A DNA stretch of 64,000 bases from Ensifer sp. IC3342 (GTDB lineage: Bacteria > Pseudomonadota > Alphaproteobacteria > Rhizobiales > Rhizobiaceae): assembly GCF_020193655.1 (NCBI RefSeq), contig NZ_JADYVE010000005.1:372001-436000 (forward strand), read 5' to 3'. A program made the position numbers and the translations under genes. The notes under the pieces are model-generated. The model was not told the DNA's origin. It searched no databases and saw only the letters and a program-made list of their open reading frames with translations. The first letter of the stretch is position 1, and every line of letters begins with the position of its first letter. This document shows positions 52,799 to 62,460 of this stretch, piece by piece.

Positions 52799-54367
52799 TC
52801 AGTTTGAGATAAAACTCTTAAAAACAAGATCAAGCGGCGAGTAATAGTAATGGATGGTGGCCAACGTACCTGGAATGCCGGCAGCGACGAGCACCGCTGC
52901 CATGCCTCGCGCCACCCTCCGCTTGCGGCTGGCGGCGCGCAGCTCGGCTGGCGCCGGGACATGCGGGATGGTTGCGAGCGGCTGGTATTGAAGCAGCTGC
53001 GCCAGTTCCGACGGCCTGCGTACCGTTCTGTTCAGGATTTCAAGCAGCACCACGAGCGCGAGACTGAGCCCAATTCCCGCTGCGCCGCCCATGGCAACGA
53101 TACGCCGTCGGTTGGGGCTTATCGGCGACTGGGGTGGCGACGCGGGCTCAAGAAGCGAAAGACGCCCGCCATCGGAGCGTAGCTCTATCTGCTCGCCTAT
53201 CAGGGCCTCGGCGCGCCGCGCGATTGCGGCATTGTATTGTGTCTGAACGTTCAGCCTGTTCCGTTCGAGCGAATTAAGGGCCGTCTCGCTGGCCGGCGTC
53301 GCGACGATCGACCGTGTCAGTTCGGCAATGTTTTGCGTGATGGAGGCCTTTTCCCGGCTTATGATCTCCAGGCGCTGATCGGCGTCAGAAAGTTGAAGAT
53401 CAAGCCCGGACAGGGCCTTCTTGCTGCCGGAGTTATCCGTTGCCTGGCTGGATCGCAGACCATGCTGCAGCGACGCAATCCGAGCACGGAGCGCTATGAT
53501 GTTGGGGCTCGTTTCCGAAAAGATCGCGAGTTGCTCGGCCAAGGCGCGGTTCAGGTCCTGAAGCATTTGCTGTTCAGGCGTGACCGGGCCGCTTTCGGCA
53601 GACGGAGTGCCGGTGGCATAGACGTCCATGAGACTGCTGCGTTTGCTGCGAAGTGCGGATTCCTCGCGCTCAAGCAAAATCAGCCGCTCTTGCTGGCTGA
53701 TTTGCTGGCGGCGGCGGAAATCGAGGCTCTCGGGAAGCGTGTCCTTGTTCTCGCTCTTGAATTTGAGGATGTCGGCCTCAAGGCGGTTCAGGTCGGACCC
53801 AAGCCTCGCAACCTCCCGGTCGAAAAACCGCAGCGTGTCACCGGCGCGGTCGGTGCGCTGGCGCTGGTTGCTGCGCAGGATCATTGCGACGAGCTCATTG
53901 ACGGTCTTCGCCGCCAGGACCGGCTCCCCAGCTTCGAAACTCACGTCGAAGATACTGGCTCCCGTATTGGCGCCCAGGCTTTCCAGCTGTTCGAAGGTGA
54001 TGCGGGACCGCATGTCCTTAACCACATCCTCGCTGGAGAACTCCTTGCCGCCCGAAAGCTTGTCGCCCGACATGTTGTTGCCGTAGAGATCGAGCTTGTC
54101 CGCCAGCGCCAGAAGATACTCGCGCGTGGTGATCTGCTGCTGGATGATCTGGAACTGGTCCACCGCATTTGTCGGGACAGTCGAACGCGCCAGATCCGCC
54201 GGAATCTGCGGCGCCTCCACGAGGATCTTGGCGCTGGCACGGTAGACCGGCGGCAGGATGCGAGCAACCAGAACCGCAATCACCAGCGCCGAGATGGTGA
54301 TCGCCAGGAGGTACGGCATCCTTCGCCACAGGATCGAAATGTAGAAGCGTACATCCACATCGCGCAT
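52799..54367 (-). CDS. Polysaccharide chain-length/export protein (Wzz/GumC family)
   Basis: This inner-membrane protein of about 522 residues starts MRDVDVRFYISILWRRMPYLL with the first membrane segment, followed by a long periplasmic coiled-coil region (about 90-400) and a second membrane segment near residue 420 (MGGAAGIGLSLALVVLLEIL) after the PxxP-rich LEPASPPQSPISPNRR. A third hydrophobic segment lies near the C-terminus. This is the GumC/ExoP N-domain architecture without the kinase domain. ATG 54367 is used because the longer frame adds 14 nonconserved residues. The BY-kinase-like gene lies 77 bp downstream, so the pair acts as one system. Confidence 0.9.
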   Translation of the reverse strand: MRDVDVRFYISILWRRMPYLLAITISALVIAVLVARILPPVYRASAKILVEAPQIPADLARSTVPTNAVDQFQIIQQQITTREYLLALADKLDLYGNNMSGDKLSGGKEFSSEDVVKDMRSRITFEQLESLGANTGASIFDVSFEAGEPVLAAKTVNELVAMILRSNQRQRTDRAGDTLRFFDREVARLGSDLNRLEADILKFKSENKDTLPESLDFRRRQQISQQERLILLEREESALRSKRSSLMDVYATGTPSAESGPVTPEQQMLQDLNRALAEQLAIFSETSPNIIALRARIASLQHGLRSSQATDNSGSKKALSGLDLQLSDADQRLEIISREKASITQNIAELTRSIVATPASETALNSLERNRLNVQTQYNAAIARRAEALIGEQIELRSDGGRLSLLEPASPPQSPISPNRRRIVAMGGAAGIGLSLALVVLLEILNRTVRRPSELAQLLQYQPLATIPHVPAPAELRAASRKRRVARGMAAVLVAAGIPGTLATIHYYYSPLDLVFKSFISN

Positions 54368-55019
54368 CGCAAAGTCACCCGAACTTGGACCTGAGCGGCA
54401 CAGTGCCAAGTGTTCATCTTCAAGCGGTTACGGGGCAGGCGATAGATGATCAATGGGGGGTGACGGAGCGCGCCTCTGCGTCTGGTACTAGTCCCTTTGA
54501 GTAGGCTCTTTCAACCTATGCCTTACGTGCGGATTCGCGCTCGGCGGGCGACTATCCCGATGCAGGGACTTTCAGCGGCGGTTGCGTTTGTCGCGGCCGC
54601 ACCGGGGGGCGACACGCGCCAACAAGCCGTGCCTTTCCAGACACGCACAAGCTCGCTGCAGCTTGAATTGTGCCCGCATGCTTCCTGAAATCGGCGCCGC
54701 GACGGGCTGCGGGTCGCAGCAAGCGGCGGTCCATATCGGCTTTCAAGTGAAGCCACTGAAAGCAGAAGTATGCTCGGGGCAATCGGTCAGGCGAAGTGGT
54801 CTTCGCACCGTCGCCTCCATCGAAAGAAGGTAGATGTAACCTCGACGATTGCGCTACAACCGGCATTCGCCTACCCGGTCTCACCCAATCTGCTGCGGCC
54901 GTTCGCGCTTCAGGCAACTTCCAAAGACCAACTCGCCCGGTCATGCTGTCCCTGGGTCGGCGGCTCACCCTTGTCGGGGAGTCACCGTTGCTTTCCGTTC
55001 AACGCGCGTAGGGTCACCA
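54368..55019. other. Divergent intergenic region, no gene recognised
   Basis: About 650 bases lie between the divergent starts of the Wzz-like gene and the GT2 gene. Several frames are open because of high GC, but none has a family-like product or a credible start. It should hold two promoters. Confidence 0.5.
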
Positions 55020-55943
55020 ATGCACGCTGCTCCACGTCTAAGCGTTGTCATCCCGCATCTCAACGAACCTGACAATCTGCGCCGTTGCCTGCTGTCTCTC
55101 GACGCGGAGCGTGCGGATGGCATTCCATTCGAAATCATCGTCGTCGATAACGGTTCGGCCGAACGGCCTGATGCCGTCTGCTCGAGTTTCGCGGGGGTAA
55201 GCCTGGAGTACGAGTTGGTTCCTGGTCCTGGCCCGGCCCGGAACCGGGGTGCAAATGCGGCCCGGTCCGAGCTCCTGGCCTTCATCGATGCGGATTGCGT
55301 GGCGCAGCGCGGCTGGGTCCGCGCGATCGTCGAGTTCATGGCAGGAAATCCTGATGTCGACGTGGTTGGTGGCGACATTGGAATTCTAATGGCCGACCCG
55401 GAACGACCGACATCGATCGAGCTCTATGAAAGTATCTACAGCTATCGCGCTCGCCTTTACGTCGAGAATCACGGCTTTGCAGCCACCGGCAACATGGCGG
55501 TTCGAACGCGGGTCTTCCGCTCGGTCGGTCCCTTTGGTGGCATTTCTACGATGGAGGACACGGAGTGGGGAAGGCGCGCGACCGCGCTAGGTCATCGGCT
55601 GGCCTATCTGCCCCAAGCGAAGGTTTTCACGCCTTCGTGCAGGTCCTTCGCGGAACTGGCGCGGCGATGGGACCGGCACGTCGCTCATGAGTTCCGGAAG
55701 GTTGGCGATCATCCGGCGGCGATGCTCCGGTGGCTGGCCGGCGGGGTCATGGTCGGCGTCTCGCCTCTGGTCGAGGCATTCAGGATCCTGTTTTCAGACC
55801 GTGTGTCGGGCAGCCGCAGCAGATTGTTCGCCTTGGCATGTCTGATCCGAGTTCGGCTTTACCGCGCCAGGTTGATGTTCGACCTGGCTCTCCACCGAAA
55901 CGCAACCTCACTGGTTGAGGACTGGAATAGAGAAAAGACCTGA
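55020..55943 (+). CDS. Glycosyltransferase, GT2 family
   Basis: This GT-A glycosyltransferase of about 307 residues has LSVVIPHLNEPDNLRRCLLSL, the nucleotide-binding FEIIVVDNGSAER, the DxD metal motif in LLAFIDADCVAQRGW and a later TEWGRRATALGHRLAYLP block with an ExxD-like acceptor region. ATG 55020 has TAGGG about ten bases upstream, and the longer upstream frame lacks family sequence. It stands alone on the plus strand between two long noncoding regions. Sugar and acceptor are unknown. Confidence 0.85.
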   Translation: MHAAPRLSVVIPHLNEPDNLRRCLLSLDAERADGIPFEIIVVDNGSAERPDAVCSSFAGVSLEYELVPGPGPARNRGANAARSELLAFIDADCVAQRGWVRAIVEFMAGNPDVDVVGGDIGILMADPERPTSIELYESIYSYRARLYVENHGFAATGNMAVRTRVFRSVGPFGGISTMEDTEWGRRATALGHRLAYLPQAKVFTPSCRSFAELARRWDRHVAHEFRKVGDHPAAMLRWLAGGVMVGVSPLVEAFRILFSDRVSGSRSRLFALACLIRVRLYRARLMFDLALHRNATSLVEDWNREKT

Positions 55944-56250
55944 ACTAAATTTCCCTATTTCTTGTGTATTACTGCCCTGTTAAACGAGAAAATTCGGAAG
56001 CGTTTCTTTGGGAAATTAGGAATAACATAATTGCAATATTCGACATCATTGTTACTAGATCTAATTATCTAATAGTGATCTATTGATTCTACCGCCTATG
56101 CTGTTATTTATGTTATCTACCACAAGCAGATAGTATTATATTTGAGCGACAAAACTATTTAATTTGTCTCCTAGCTCGAATTTATATTTTGGGATAGGGC
56201 GGAGAGATCTGCGCTTGCGGTGAGGTCCACTATCAATCGTAGAGAGCGCA
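55944..56250. other. AT-rich noncoding region upstream of the sugar transferase gene
   Basis: About 300 bases of markedly AT-rich sequence stand out in an otherwise high-GC window. No gene is seen. Such regions in rhizobial exopolysaccharide loci are typical targets of silencing or activating regulators of the MucR/Ros kind; that link is inference. Confidence 0.6.
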
Positions 56251-56931
56251 ATGCCAAAAAATCCCAGGTTATATCCGCACTGGCTTATCGCGCCGCCCGT
56301 ATCACACGATTCGACAATCGGCCCCAGGCGATCCTATCTCACGACCAAGCGTGCTTTCGACATTGTGTTCACATTAATGGTCGCGCCGTTTGCCTTGGCG
56401 ATTGTCGGTATTCTGGTGCTGCTCATTCGCTTGGACGGGGAGAAGGCTTTCTTTCGGCAGCCGCGGCTTGGCAAAGATGGGCGCGTCTTCCATCTCTGGA
56501 AGCTTAGGACCATGGTTCCCGACGCAGAGCAAAGGCTGCAGGAATATCTGGACGCCAATCCGCTGGCTCGCCTCGAATGGGATCGGACGCAGAAGCTTCA
56601 GAATGACCCTCGCGTCACGACGCTCGGCAAATATCTGCGCAAGTACTCCATCGATGAGCTGCCGCAGCTCTTGAACGTCCTTCTTGGCGACATGAGCCTC
56701 GTCGGCCCACGGCCGATGCTGCCTGAACAGCGGTCTCATTATCCGGGCACTGCGTACTTTACCTTACGTCCGGGGATCACCGGGCTCTGGCAGATCAGCG
56801 AGCGCAACATGTCTAGTTTCGCCCAGCGTGCAATATACGACACGCGCTATGCTGGCATCATATCCTTCGGCACGGACCTGTCGATTCTGTCGAGGACAAT
56901 CTTCGTTGTCTTGCGCGGAACGGGATTTTGA
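56251..56931 (+). CDS. Undecaprenyl-phosphate sugar-1-phosphate transferase (ExoY-like)
   Basis: This 226-residue bacterial sugar transferase (PF02397) has one N-terminal membrane helix ([23 protein letters not shown]), the lipid/nucleotide motif [11 protein letters not shown], the catalytic segment [31 protein letters not shown] and [11 protein letters not shown]. It starts repeat-unit assembly by moving a hexose-1-phosphate to undecaprenyl phosphate on the inner membrane. It lacks the extra N-terminal domain of PglC/WbaP-long forms and has the size of ExoY/PssA. Galactose or glucose is the normal donor in rhizobia, but GlcNAc or QuiNAc cannot be excluded. Confidence 0.93.
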   Translation: MPKNPRLYPHWLIAPPVSHDSTIGPRRSYLTTKRAFDIVFTLMVAPFALAIVGILVLLIRLDGEKAFFRQPRLGKDGRVFHLWKLRTMVPDAEQRLQEYLDANPLARLEWDRTQKLQNDPRVTTLGKYLRKYSIDELPQLLNVLLGDMSLVGPRPMLPEQRSHYPGTAYFTLRPGITGLWQISERNMSSFAQRAIYDTRYAGIISFGTDLSILSRTIFVVLRGTGF

Positions 56932-57094
56932 CGGCCCTATTCGCGCAGCAATTCAAAGTACCACAGCGTACTTTGCGCGTCTGATAAGACTCGCGGCGCT
57001 GTAGCTTCTCGGCGTCATTGTCGCCAGCAGGCGTCTTGAAGAGGTACGCGCACGGGTGTCGCGGCCGGTCTTATCTGTAAATCTGGTTCGGCTC

Positions 57095-57874
57095 TCAGTG
57101 ATCTGGCCAATTCGTGCCGTCGGTTGAAGGATCACTGGGAAACAGATCATTGATCTTATAGGCAACCTCGGTCCTGTTCGTGGCCTTGACCTTCTTCATG
57201 ATGTTGCGGATGTGAACCTTGACGGTGCTTTCCCGCAGGTTGAGCTCGTAGGCGATGATCTTGTTCGCCTTTCCGCGTCGCAGAGCCTCCACCACTTCGG
57301 CCTGGCGCGCGGTGAACATACCGGCCAGAGGGCGCGTGACCGTATTGCCCGACTCGAGCAGCCGGCGCATTGCGAAAACGCTGCTTGCCGGAACGAAGGT
57401 CCCACCAGCCACCGCGAGGTCGATCGCCTCGATACAGACATCGATGCTGACCGAGGAAGGAATATAGCCCTTGGCGCCATACTCGAGCGCCTTCATTATC
57501 TGGGCGAGTTCGTCCGTATCGGCCAGCACAATCACCGGCACTGGTTCGAACTCGGATGCGAGCCTCCTTATTTCCTCGGCAACGGCCGGATCAACGATCC
57601 TTCTACCGCCGACATTCAAGAGGATCGAAGACAGTGGAGGGTATAGGTGTCGCTGTTGCCTCCATTCTTCGATCGATCCAAGGGCGATGACGCGCATGTC
57701 CGCCTTGTGGGACACTATGCTTTGCGCCAGGCATTGGCGATCGAGCGCCCGACTGTCGATAATCACAAGCAATCGTTCTTGCGCGGAAGATTGTTCTGCG
57801 CCTTTGTCAATATCGTTATCAATTTGCGCGGGAATTTCATTCTGTATATCTTTTCCATTTGTTATCAATTTCAT
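57095..57874 (-). CDS. LuxR/NarL-family regulator with degenerate receiver domain
   Basis: This protein of about 259 residues has an N-terminal receiver-like domain (about 34-150) and a C-terminal LuxR helix-turn-helix (FTARQAEVVEALRRGKANKIIAYELNLRESTVKVHIRNIMKKVKA). The phospho-acceptor position is Asn-87 (SILLNVGG) instead of Asp, and the acidic pair is reduced to Asp-40. The Lys in GAKGYIP is kept. It is probably a phosphorylation-independent regulator of the surrounding polysaccharide genes, as known for such pseudo-receivers. ATG 57874 follows GGGGAGA by nine bases; twelve more codons upstream are unlikely to be translated. Confidence 0.88.
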   Translation of the reverse strand: MKLITNGKDIQNEIPAQIDNDIDKGAEQSSAQERLLVIIDSRALDRQCLAQSIVSHKADMRVIALGSIEEWRQQRHLYPPLSSILLNVGGRRIVDPAVAEEIRRLASEFEPVPVIVLADTDELAQIMKALEYGAKGYIPSSVSIDVCIEAIDLAVAGGTFVPASSVFAMRRLLESGNTVTRPLAGMFTARQAEVVEALRRGKANKIIAYELNLRESTVKVHIRNIMKKVKATNRTEVAYKINDLFPSDPSTDGTNWPDH

Positions 57875-58403
57875 AGTTATACGTCTCCCCAATAGCAATC
57901 TCGTTCGCAATATGTTTCGATATATTGATATTTATTGCTTGCGTGAGATTCTACATCGCAGATTTCAACTGAAAACGTGGCAAATATACACTGCCCCTTG
58001 AGCCAAATTCACTACATAAGCATTACCTGATCTTATAACGTCGAGGTGGACTAAGGCCCGCGGCCGCTGCCCCCCAGCAGATCCAGGCGGTCACTCCCAG
58101 TCTGCCCTATTCCAATGTAGGTTAAAGACCCCCAAAATCTTATAGTAGACGTACCTCTTTCGACGTACGGATGCATCATCCCCCGATGCGCAATCGGGAC
58201 AGGCAAATCGCTGCCGCCGGTCGATCCGGTTGAGCTCATGGCTGTCTATGGCCCCCTTGGCGCGCCGTTGACCTCATTCGACACGTTCGTTCGATGACCT
58301 GCGTGCCGACTTCGTCATCAAAATTCAGCGAACAATATTTAAGTAAAATCTAATAAAAAATAGACTACTATAATGATCCTGAGGACGAAACGACCAAATT
58401 GGG
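57875..58403. other. AT-rich noncoding region upstream of the LuxR-type gene
   Basis: About 530 bases with several AT-rich patches and no convincing gene. A short direct repeat GACGTAC occurs twice (near 58148 and 58161). The region presumably holds the luxR promoter and perhaps sites for its own product. Confidence 0.5.
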
Positions 58404-58607
58404 GTGCTATTCGTGAAAAAGGGAGTATCTCGCACGCCTGTGGCGATGACCCAGGAGCCGTTGAATCATACGTCTGCAGTATATGGCGCTACAGCGCCTA
58501 CCACATTTGAGCAGATTCGGCCCAAATATCTTTACAACTCGCAATCCCATTCGGCCGCTGGATTTTCCAGAGCCAAAAACATTGAGGAAGAACCAATACG
58601 AGTTTGA
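58404..58607 (+). CDS. Candidate small protein, function unknown
   Basis: A frame of up to 67 codons with a GTG start (58404, or GTG 58413 which has GGGG about eight bases before it) ends before the Wzy-like gene terminator region. The sequence has no signal peptide or membrane helix and resembles no family known to me. Its codon use is less GC-biased than the neighbours. It could be a regulator-associated peptide or noncoding. Confidence 0.25.
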   Translation: MLFVKKGVSRTPVAMTQEPLNHTSAVYGATAPTTFEQIRPKYLYNSQSHSAAGFSRAKNIEEEPIRV

Positions 58608-58623
58608 ACGAGGGCGGCTCCAT

Positions 58624-60201
58624 CTAACAGGGTCGCCGCCGTGGCCGCTTGACACGACGTGTCTGTTTGCAGGCGCGCCGCAAGCCTACGCTCCTTTTGT
58701 TGATCACTTCGGAAGGAGATGAATCCTGATCAGGAGGGAGGGCACGGCGCGCCGCATCCGCCAGGATTTCCCGCTCGCATCCCGTCGAATGCCGAAAATC
58801 GACCAAGGAGGTTTTCACTTTCTCGGCGGGTCCCAGCATCTGGGCGGAGTTTTCGACCTGTCGTTTTTGCCCCCTCTTTCCCTCGACCCTGCCACGCAGA
58901 TTGGCTCTTCCGGCCGGAAACGTGGGAATATTGAGCATCCAGGCGCCACTTGCCCACAAGAATATAAATAAAACGTAAGTTGCATTCCAGAAGTGTACGG
59001 TCCAACCCACCAGAAAAAAGCCGCCCATGGCAATAAGATATGCTGTTCGATACTCTCTTAGTTTTTCATTAAGTCCTTCCTGGATGCTTACCTGATATAG
59101 AAGCGCAAAAAAAGACAGCGTTATCAATGCAACTCCGGGAATGCCGTAATATATCGCGTGCGTAAGCCAGAACATATCAATGCTTCCTGGCATCCATATC
59201 GGGCGGTCCCACCGATTGAAACCAACTCCAAACAAGGGATGGTTGAGTACGGACTCCGAGCCGAATGTCCAGATTAGAACCCGATAATTTGCGGAATACG
59301 TGTCAAAAGAAAAGTGTGTGATGAAGAACTCTGGGACCGATTGATTTGAGGCTATCTCGATGAAGACATAAACTAGAAAAAGTAGCGCCCAAAGTATTTT
59401 CCAGCGGTAAGCGTAACCGCCCAGCAGCCAGTCCCATGCGATCATTAGCGCTTGGAAGACCAACGCCGTCAGCGGGCCTGACGAGAGCGCGAGGAAGCTC
59501 GTCACAGCGACAGTCCCGGATTTGGCCCATTTGAAGGGTGGTTTCTCTTGGTACCCAAGCACTAGGTGCACCAACGCAAGGATACTGCCGCAGACGACGC
59601 CAAACAAAATCGGATGGTCGAGCGTCCCCTGCACACGTCTCAGGCCCCAGCGGGGCTCGGTGATCGCAATGGGGTGGGACGGCAAAATAGCGGAGAACAA
59701 TTCAAGCAGGATGTCGTGATTGCTGAGCGCCTCGAGGATGGCGAACGGAGCCAGAACTGCTACGATCACGAACAGCAGGCGAACTGCACCACAAAAGTCG
59801 CTCGCGTCGCGAATATAGGTGCGAGCGAGCAGGTACGCTCCCACCGTTTCTATGAAGAGGATTCCTGCTGGTTCGATGGACTGTTGGAGGCCGTGGACTA
59901 CCGTGAGGCTAATTGCGCTCCAGAAGCAGTATAGAAAAAGCAGAACGTCGGGCACCCTGATCCGTCCGGCCTTGCCGCCAACCCAACGCAAAAGGCACGG
60001 AACAACCATTGCAATGAGAACGATCCGGTATGGCGAAAAGGCAAGCGACCCCAGTTCTATCGTCCATGGCAAAAACACGCTCACGAGAAACAAGCGAATT
60101 GGCCAAGCCAGTTTGCCTTGCGCAACGGCGTGGGAACCTCTCGCGGATCTACCCGAGACAAAACTGGATGACCTGGGGAGGCTTCTGGCGATTGTCACCA
60201 T
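58624..60201 (-). CDS. Polysaccharide polymerase (Wzy / O-antigen ligase-like membrane protein)
   Basis: This protein of 525 residues has at least ten hydrophobic segments between about 30 and 430 and a large periplasmic loop (residues about 280-350) with SANYRVLIWTFGSESVLNHPLFGVGFNRWDRP, which matches the RxxxW...P.FGxG pattern of Wzy_C/O-antigen ligase proteins. It would join lipid-linked repeat units in the periplasm. The last 90 or so residues are strongly charged and Arg/Lys-rich and look unlike the family, so they may come from a frameshift or readthrough. AAGGTG stands eight bases before the ATG. Confidence 0.83.
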   Translation of the reverse strand: MVTIARSLPRSSSFVSGRSARGSHAVAQGKLAWPIRLFLVSVFLPWTIELGSLAFSPYRIVLIAMVVPCLLRWVGGKAGRIRVPDVLLFLYCFWSAISLTVVHGLQQSIEPAGILFIETVGAYLLARTYIRDASDFCGAVRLLFVIVAVLAPFAILEALSNHDILLELFSAILPSHPIAITEPRWGLRRVQGTLDHPILFGVVCGSILALVHLVLGYQEKPPFKWAKSGTVAVTSFLALSSGPLTALVFQALMIAWDWLLGGYAYRWKILWALLFLVYVFIEIASNQSVPEFFITHFSFDTYSANYRVLIWTFGSESVLNHPLFGVGFNRWDRPIWMPGSIDMFWLTHAIYYGIPGVALITLSFFALLYQVSIQEGLNEKLREYRTAYLIAMGGFFLVGWTVHFWNATYVLFIFLWASGAWMLNIPTFPAGRANLRGRVEGKRGQKRQVENSAQMLGPAEKVKTSLVDFRHSTGCEREILADAARRALPPDQDSSPSEVINKRSVGLRRACKQTRRVKRPRRRPC

Positions 60202-60460
60202 GGACGGCGCACCTTAAGGGTGACGGGCGGCGCGGATGTGATTTTGCTCTTTGGCTGAGTACACCACTTGTTTCTTGGGCCATGACTCTCCCGGCTCTTC
60301 GCGTTCATCGACTAAAGTGAACTCAGACCCGGCAAGCGTATCGGTATCGGAGAAGACACAAGAAACTTTCGCTGATAACTGGACCATCAACTGGCTACCG
60401 CCCAAAGCTCCTCGCTGAGAAATGATGTCCGGCGATGCAGACGTGCCACTGCATATTTCC
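60202..60460. other. Intergenic stretch upstream of the polymerase gene
   Basis: About 260 bases separate the Wzy-like gene from the decayed fragment. One minus-strand frame (60214-60474) ends 13 bases before the polymerase start, but it has only a TTG start and no recognisable product. No hairpin or repeat was seen. Confidence 0.4.
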
Positions 60461-60842
60461 TCATTCCGCTCCAATCAGATTGCTGAAATCCCGGTGACGC
60501 GTGAACCCAATATTTCGCTTCGTAGGATCGTCGCTTAGAGGGAAGAGATACCTCTTTAGGGACTCGGCTGGCTCGAGGCGGGAAGCGCGGCCTTCGCCAA
60601 TTTTGGTAGGCACCGGAGAGGTGGTGTAACAGCGGGACATTCTGGCGAACAAGCTGCCACAATTCAGAGAGGTTTAGTTTGAAGCGCGCCCAGAATAAAA
60701 GCTTGCGCGAAGCAGGCGTGAGCTTCGGATGGTCAGCCGTGACGGAAAAGCTTCGCAATCGCTTCCGCGCGGTTTCGTGGCGCTCGCCATTGTAAAACTC
60801 CGCCTTGATCAGGGCGATAGCAGCCTCGCTCTTTTTCAGCTT
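60461..60842 (-). pseudogene. Decayed protein-coding fragment after the GT4 gene
   Basis: Directly after the GT4 stop (TAA at 60843-60845) the same frame stays open and reads KKSEAAIALIKAEFYNGERHE and WARFKLNLSELWQLVRQNVPLL, which looks like real helical protein, for instance the tail of a glycosyltransferase, but no start codon of any quality is present. Near 60600 the protein-like sequence moves to another frame (LEPAESLKRYLFPLSDDPTK, ending at 60461). This is best read as the frameshifted remnant of a lost gene; family not certain. Confidence 0.45.
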
Positions 60843-62090
60843 TTACTCGCCGAGCTTTGGAGGCCAATTGCCCGAATTAACAGTGGCAAGAATGCGCTGC
60901 TCCCGGCGCTTCCTTTCGCGCTTCCGGAACGGGTCGTGGTTTGCGATTTCGAGCATAAGAGCAAGACGGGCTGAGCGCAGCGCTTCGATGAGCCGGCGCC
61001 TTGGCGGTTCGACGAGGACCTGTCGATAAATGTCGAGCTGCATGTTTGCCGCTCGCTGTAGGCCGAAGCGCTTGGTGACCATTTCACGGCCGAACCGGCC
61101 AAGGGCAGTCCGCCGCGCCGGATCCTTGATCAGCCCCTCCATCTGCGCCGCAAGCCGGCCAGCGCCGGCGGCTCCATCGGCCAGGCCGTAAAAGCCTTGT
61201 TTCAGGAACAGGTCGAATGTTGATTGCTCGAAGACTTCGGAAAACGCCCGCTCGCCCTGGACGATGAGCGGGCGAGCGATGGCAAGCGCGCGGAGCGCCG
61301 AGCTCCCCATGCCGATGACCAGATCGGCCGCCGCATAGGCACTGCGCGGGTCGAGGTCGGCGCCAGGAAGCACCACGACCTCGCGCCCGTGCCGTCGGTT
61401 TACGGCGGCTGCCCTCGTGGTCAATGCTTCTCGCGCGGGACCGTCGCCGAGAAGGATGAGCCTCAACGGATATGACCCTGCGAGCATGTCCGCGGCATCG
61501 ATCGCGCGCACGAGGGCATCGAGCTTGAGGTCAATCGCGAGGCGGGACACGCTGACGACAAGAAACTCATTGTCGGTGACGCCGTGCTTGTTGCGGAACG
61601 CCCTCCCGTCGACGAGGGGAGTGTCACGATCGACATCGATTGGCGGTTCGATCACCCAGACTCGACCGCGATGCGTCTTGCGCGCCTCCACGGCTAGGTC
61701 GGACGTTCCCATGATCAAAGGCACCGAGGCTGGGACATGCGGCGTCACTTGCATGCTGAGAACGGTACAGAGCAAGGGAACATCCAGGAGAAGGCCGGCT
61801 CCATAATAGGCGTCGAGGCAGGTCGGCCACTCGTAGGTGTGGATCAGATCGATGCGTTCGCTCCGCGCAAGGGCTGCGATCTGGATCATTCGCGAGGGGG
61901 CGGGTCGATATTTCAGAGGTCGCGCCGGTACGTAACGCAGGCCGCGTTCCTCGATATAGGAGACGAGCGGGCCGGGGATGCCGTAAACGATCACCTCGTG
62001 GCCTGCCTCGGCTACGGCGGCCGCGAGATCGACGGCATTTATCTGACTGCCGCCGATCGAAAGGTCATGTGGATATACGAGCACGCGCAA
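60843..62090 (-). CDS. Glycosyltransferase, GT4 family
   Basis: This GT-B glycosyltransferase of about 415 residues opens with VLVYPHDLSIGGSQINAVDLAAAVAEAGHEVIVYG (a GGSQ loop) and has a C-terminal domain with FLVVSVSRLAIDLKLDALVRAI, LILLGDGPAREAL and ADLVIGMGSSALRALAIARPLIV, where MGSSALRALA replaces the usual E-rich EX7E motif. The catalytic Glu pair is thus partly missing. The start is a TTG at 62090, with a GTG two codons later as the alternative. It diverges from the WlbB-like acetyltransferase gene. Confidence 0.82.
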   Translation of the reverse strand: MRVLVYPHDLSIGGSQINAVDLAAAVAEAGHEVIVYGIPGPLVSYIEERGLRYVPARPLKYRPAPSRMIQIAALARSERIDLIHTYEWPTCLDAYYGAGLLLDVPLLCTVLSMQVTPHVPASVPLIMGTSDLAVEARKTHRGRVWVIEPPIDVDRDTPLVDGRAFRNKHGVTDNEFLVVSVSRLAIDLKLDALVRAIDAADMLAGSYPLRLILLGDGPAREALTTRAAAVNRRHGREVVVLPGADLDPRSAYAAADLVIGMGSSALRALAIARPLIVQGERAFSEVFEQSTFDLFLKQGFYGLADGAAGAGRLAAQMEGLIKDPARRTALGRFGREMVTKRFGLQRAANMQLDIYRQVLVEPPRRRLIEALRSARLALMLEIANHDPFRKRERKRREQRILATVNSGNWPPKLGE

Positions 62091-62460
62091 CGCCTTGGTT
62101 CCCGTATCGCCTGCTTTCGGCCAAGCCGTCCTGGATCTCTTCGAGACGGCAGAGAATGTAGCGCCAGCGTAATGCCGGTCGTCCCACTTACTTCAACCTC
62201 TCACTTTGGCCGAAGAAGAATGCCGGTCTCTCTGATCGCAAACGAGGTGCGTTGGGCAAAATCATCAATGCTCTGTACGTTACTACGCCTTTCGACGCAC
62301 TCAGTACTGCATTTTGTTTCCTTTACTGTTGGTCGGAAAAGAATTCTTCTGATTTGCAGAATTTATTGATTTACCTGACGAATTGGAAACCCGGCGAACA
62401 CGCCGCATCACGGCTCGCCGGTCTTAATCAACACGATGAGAAAACGGGGATATTGGCAGC
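62091..62460. other. Divergent intergenic region, no gene recognised
   Basis: About 370 bases between the divergent GT4 and acetyltransferase genes, with a lower GC content in the middle (62300-62380). No conserved product or structured element was found. Likely contains promoters of both units. Confidence 0.5.

Noticed and set aside
58140..58170. GACGTAC direct repeats as a possible attachment site or iteron
   Set aside because: Only two copies, with no integrase, tRNA end or replication gene nearby.
60214..60474. 86-codon frame just upstream of the Wzy-like gene
   Set aside because: Only a TTG start without a ribosome-binding site and no recognisable product. It could be a coupled leader but cannot be supported.
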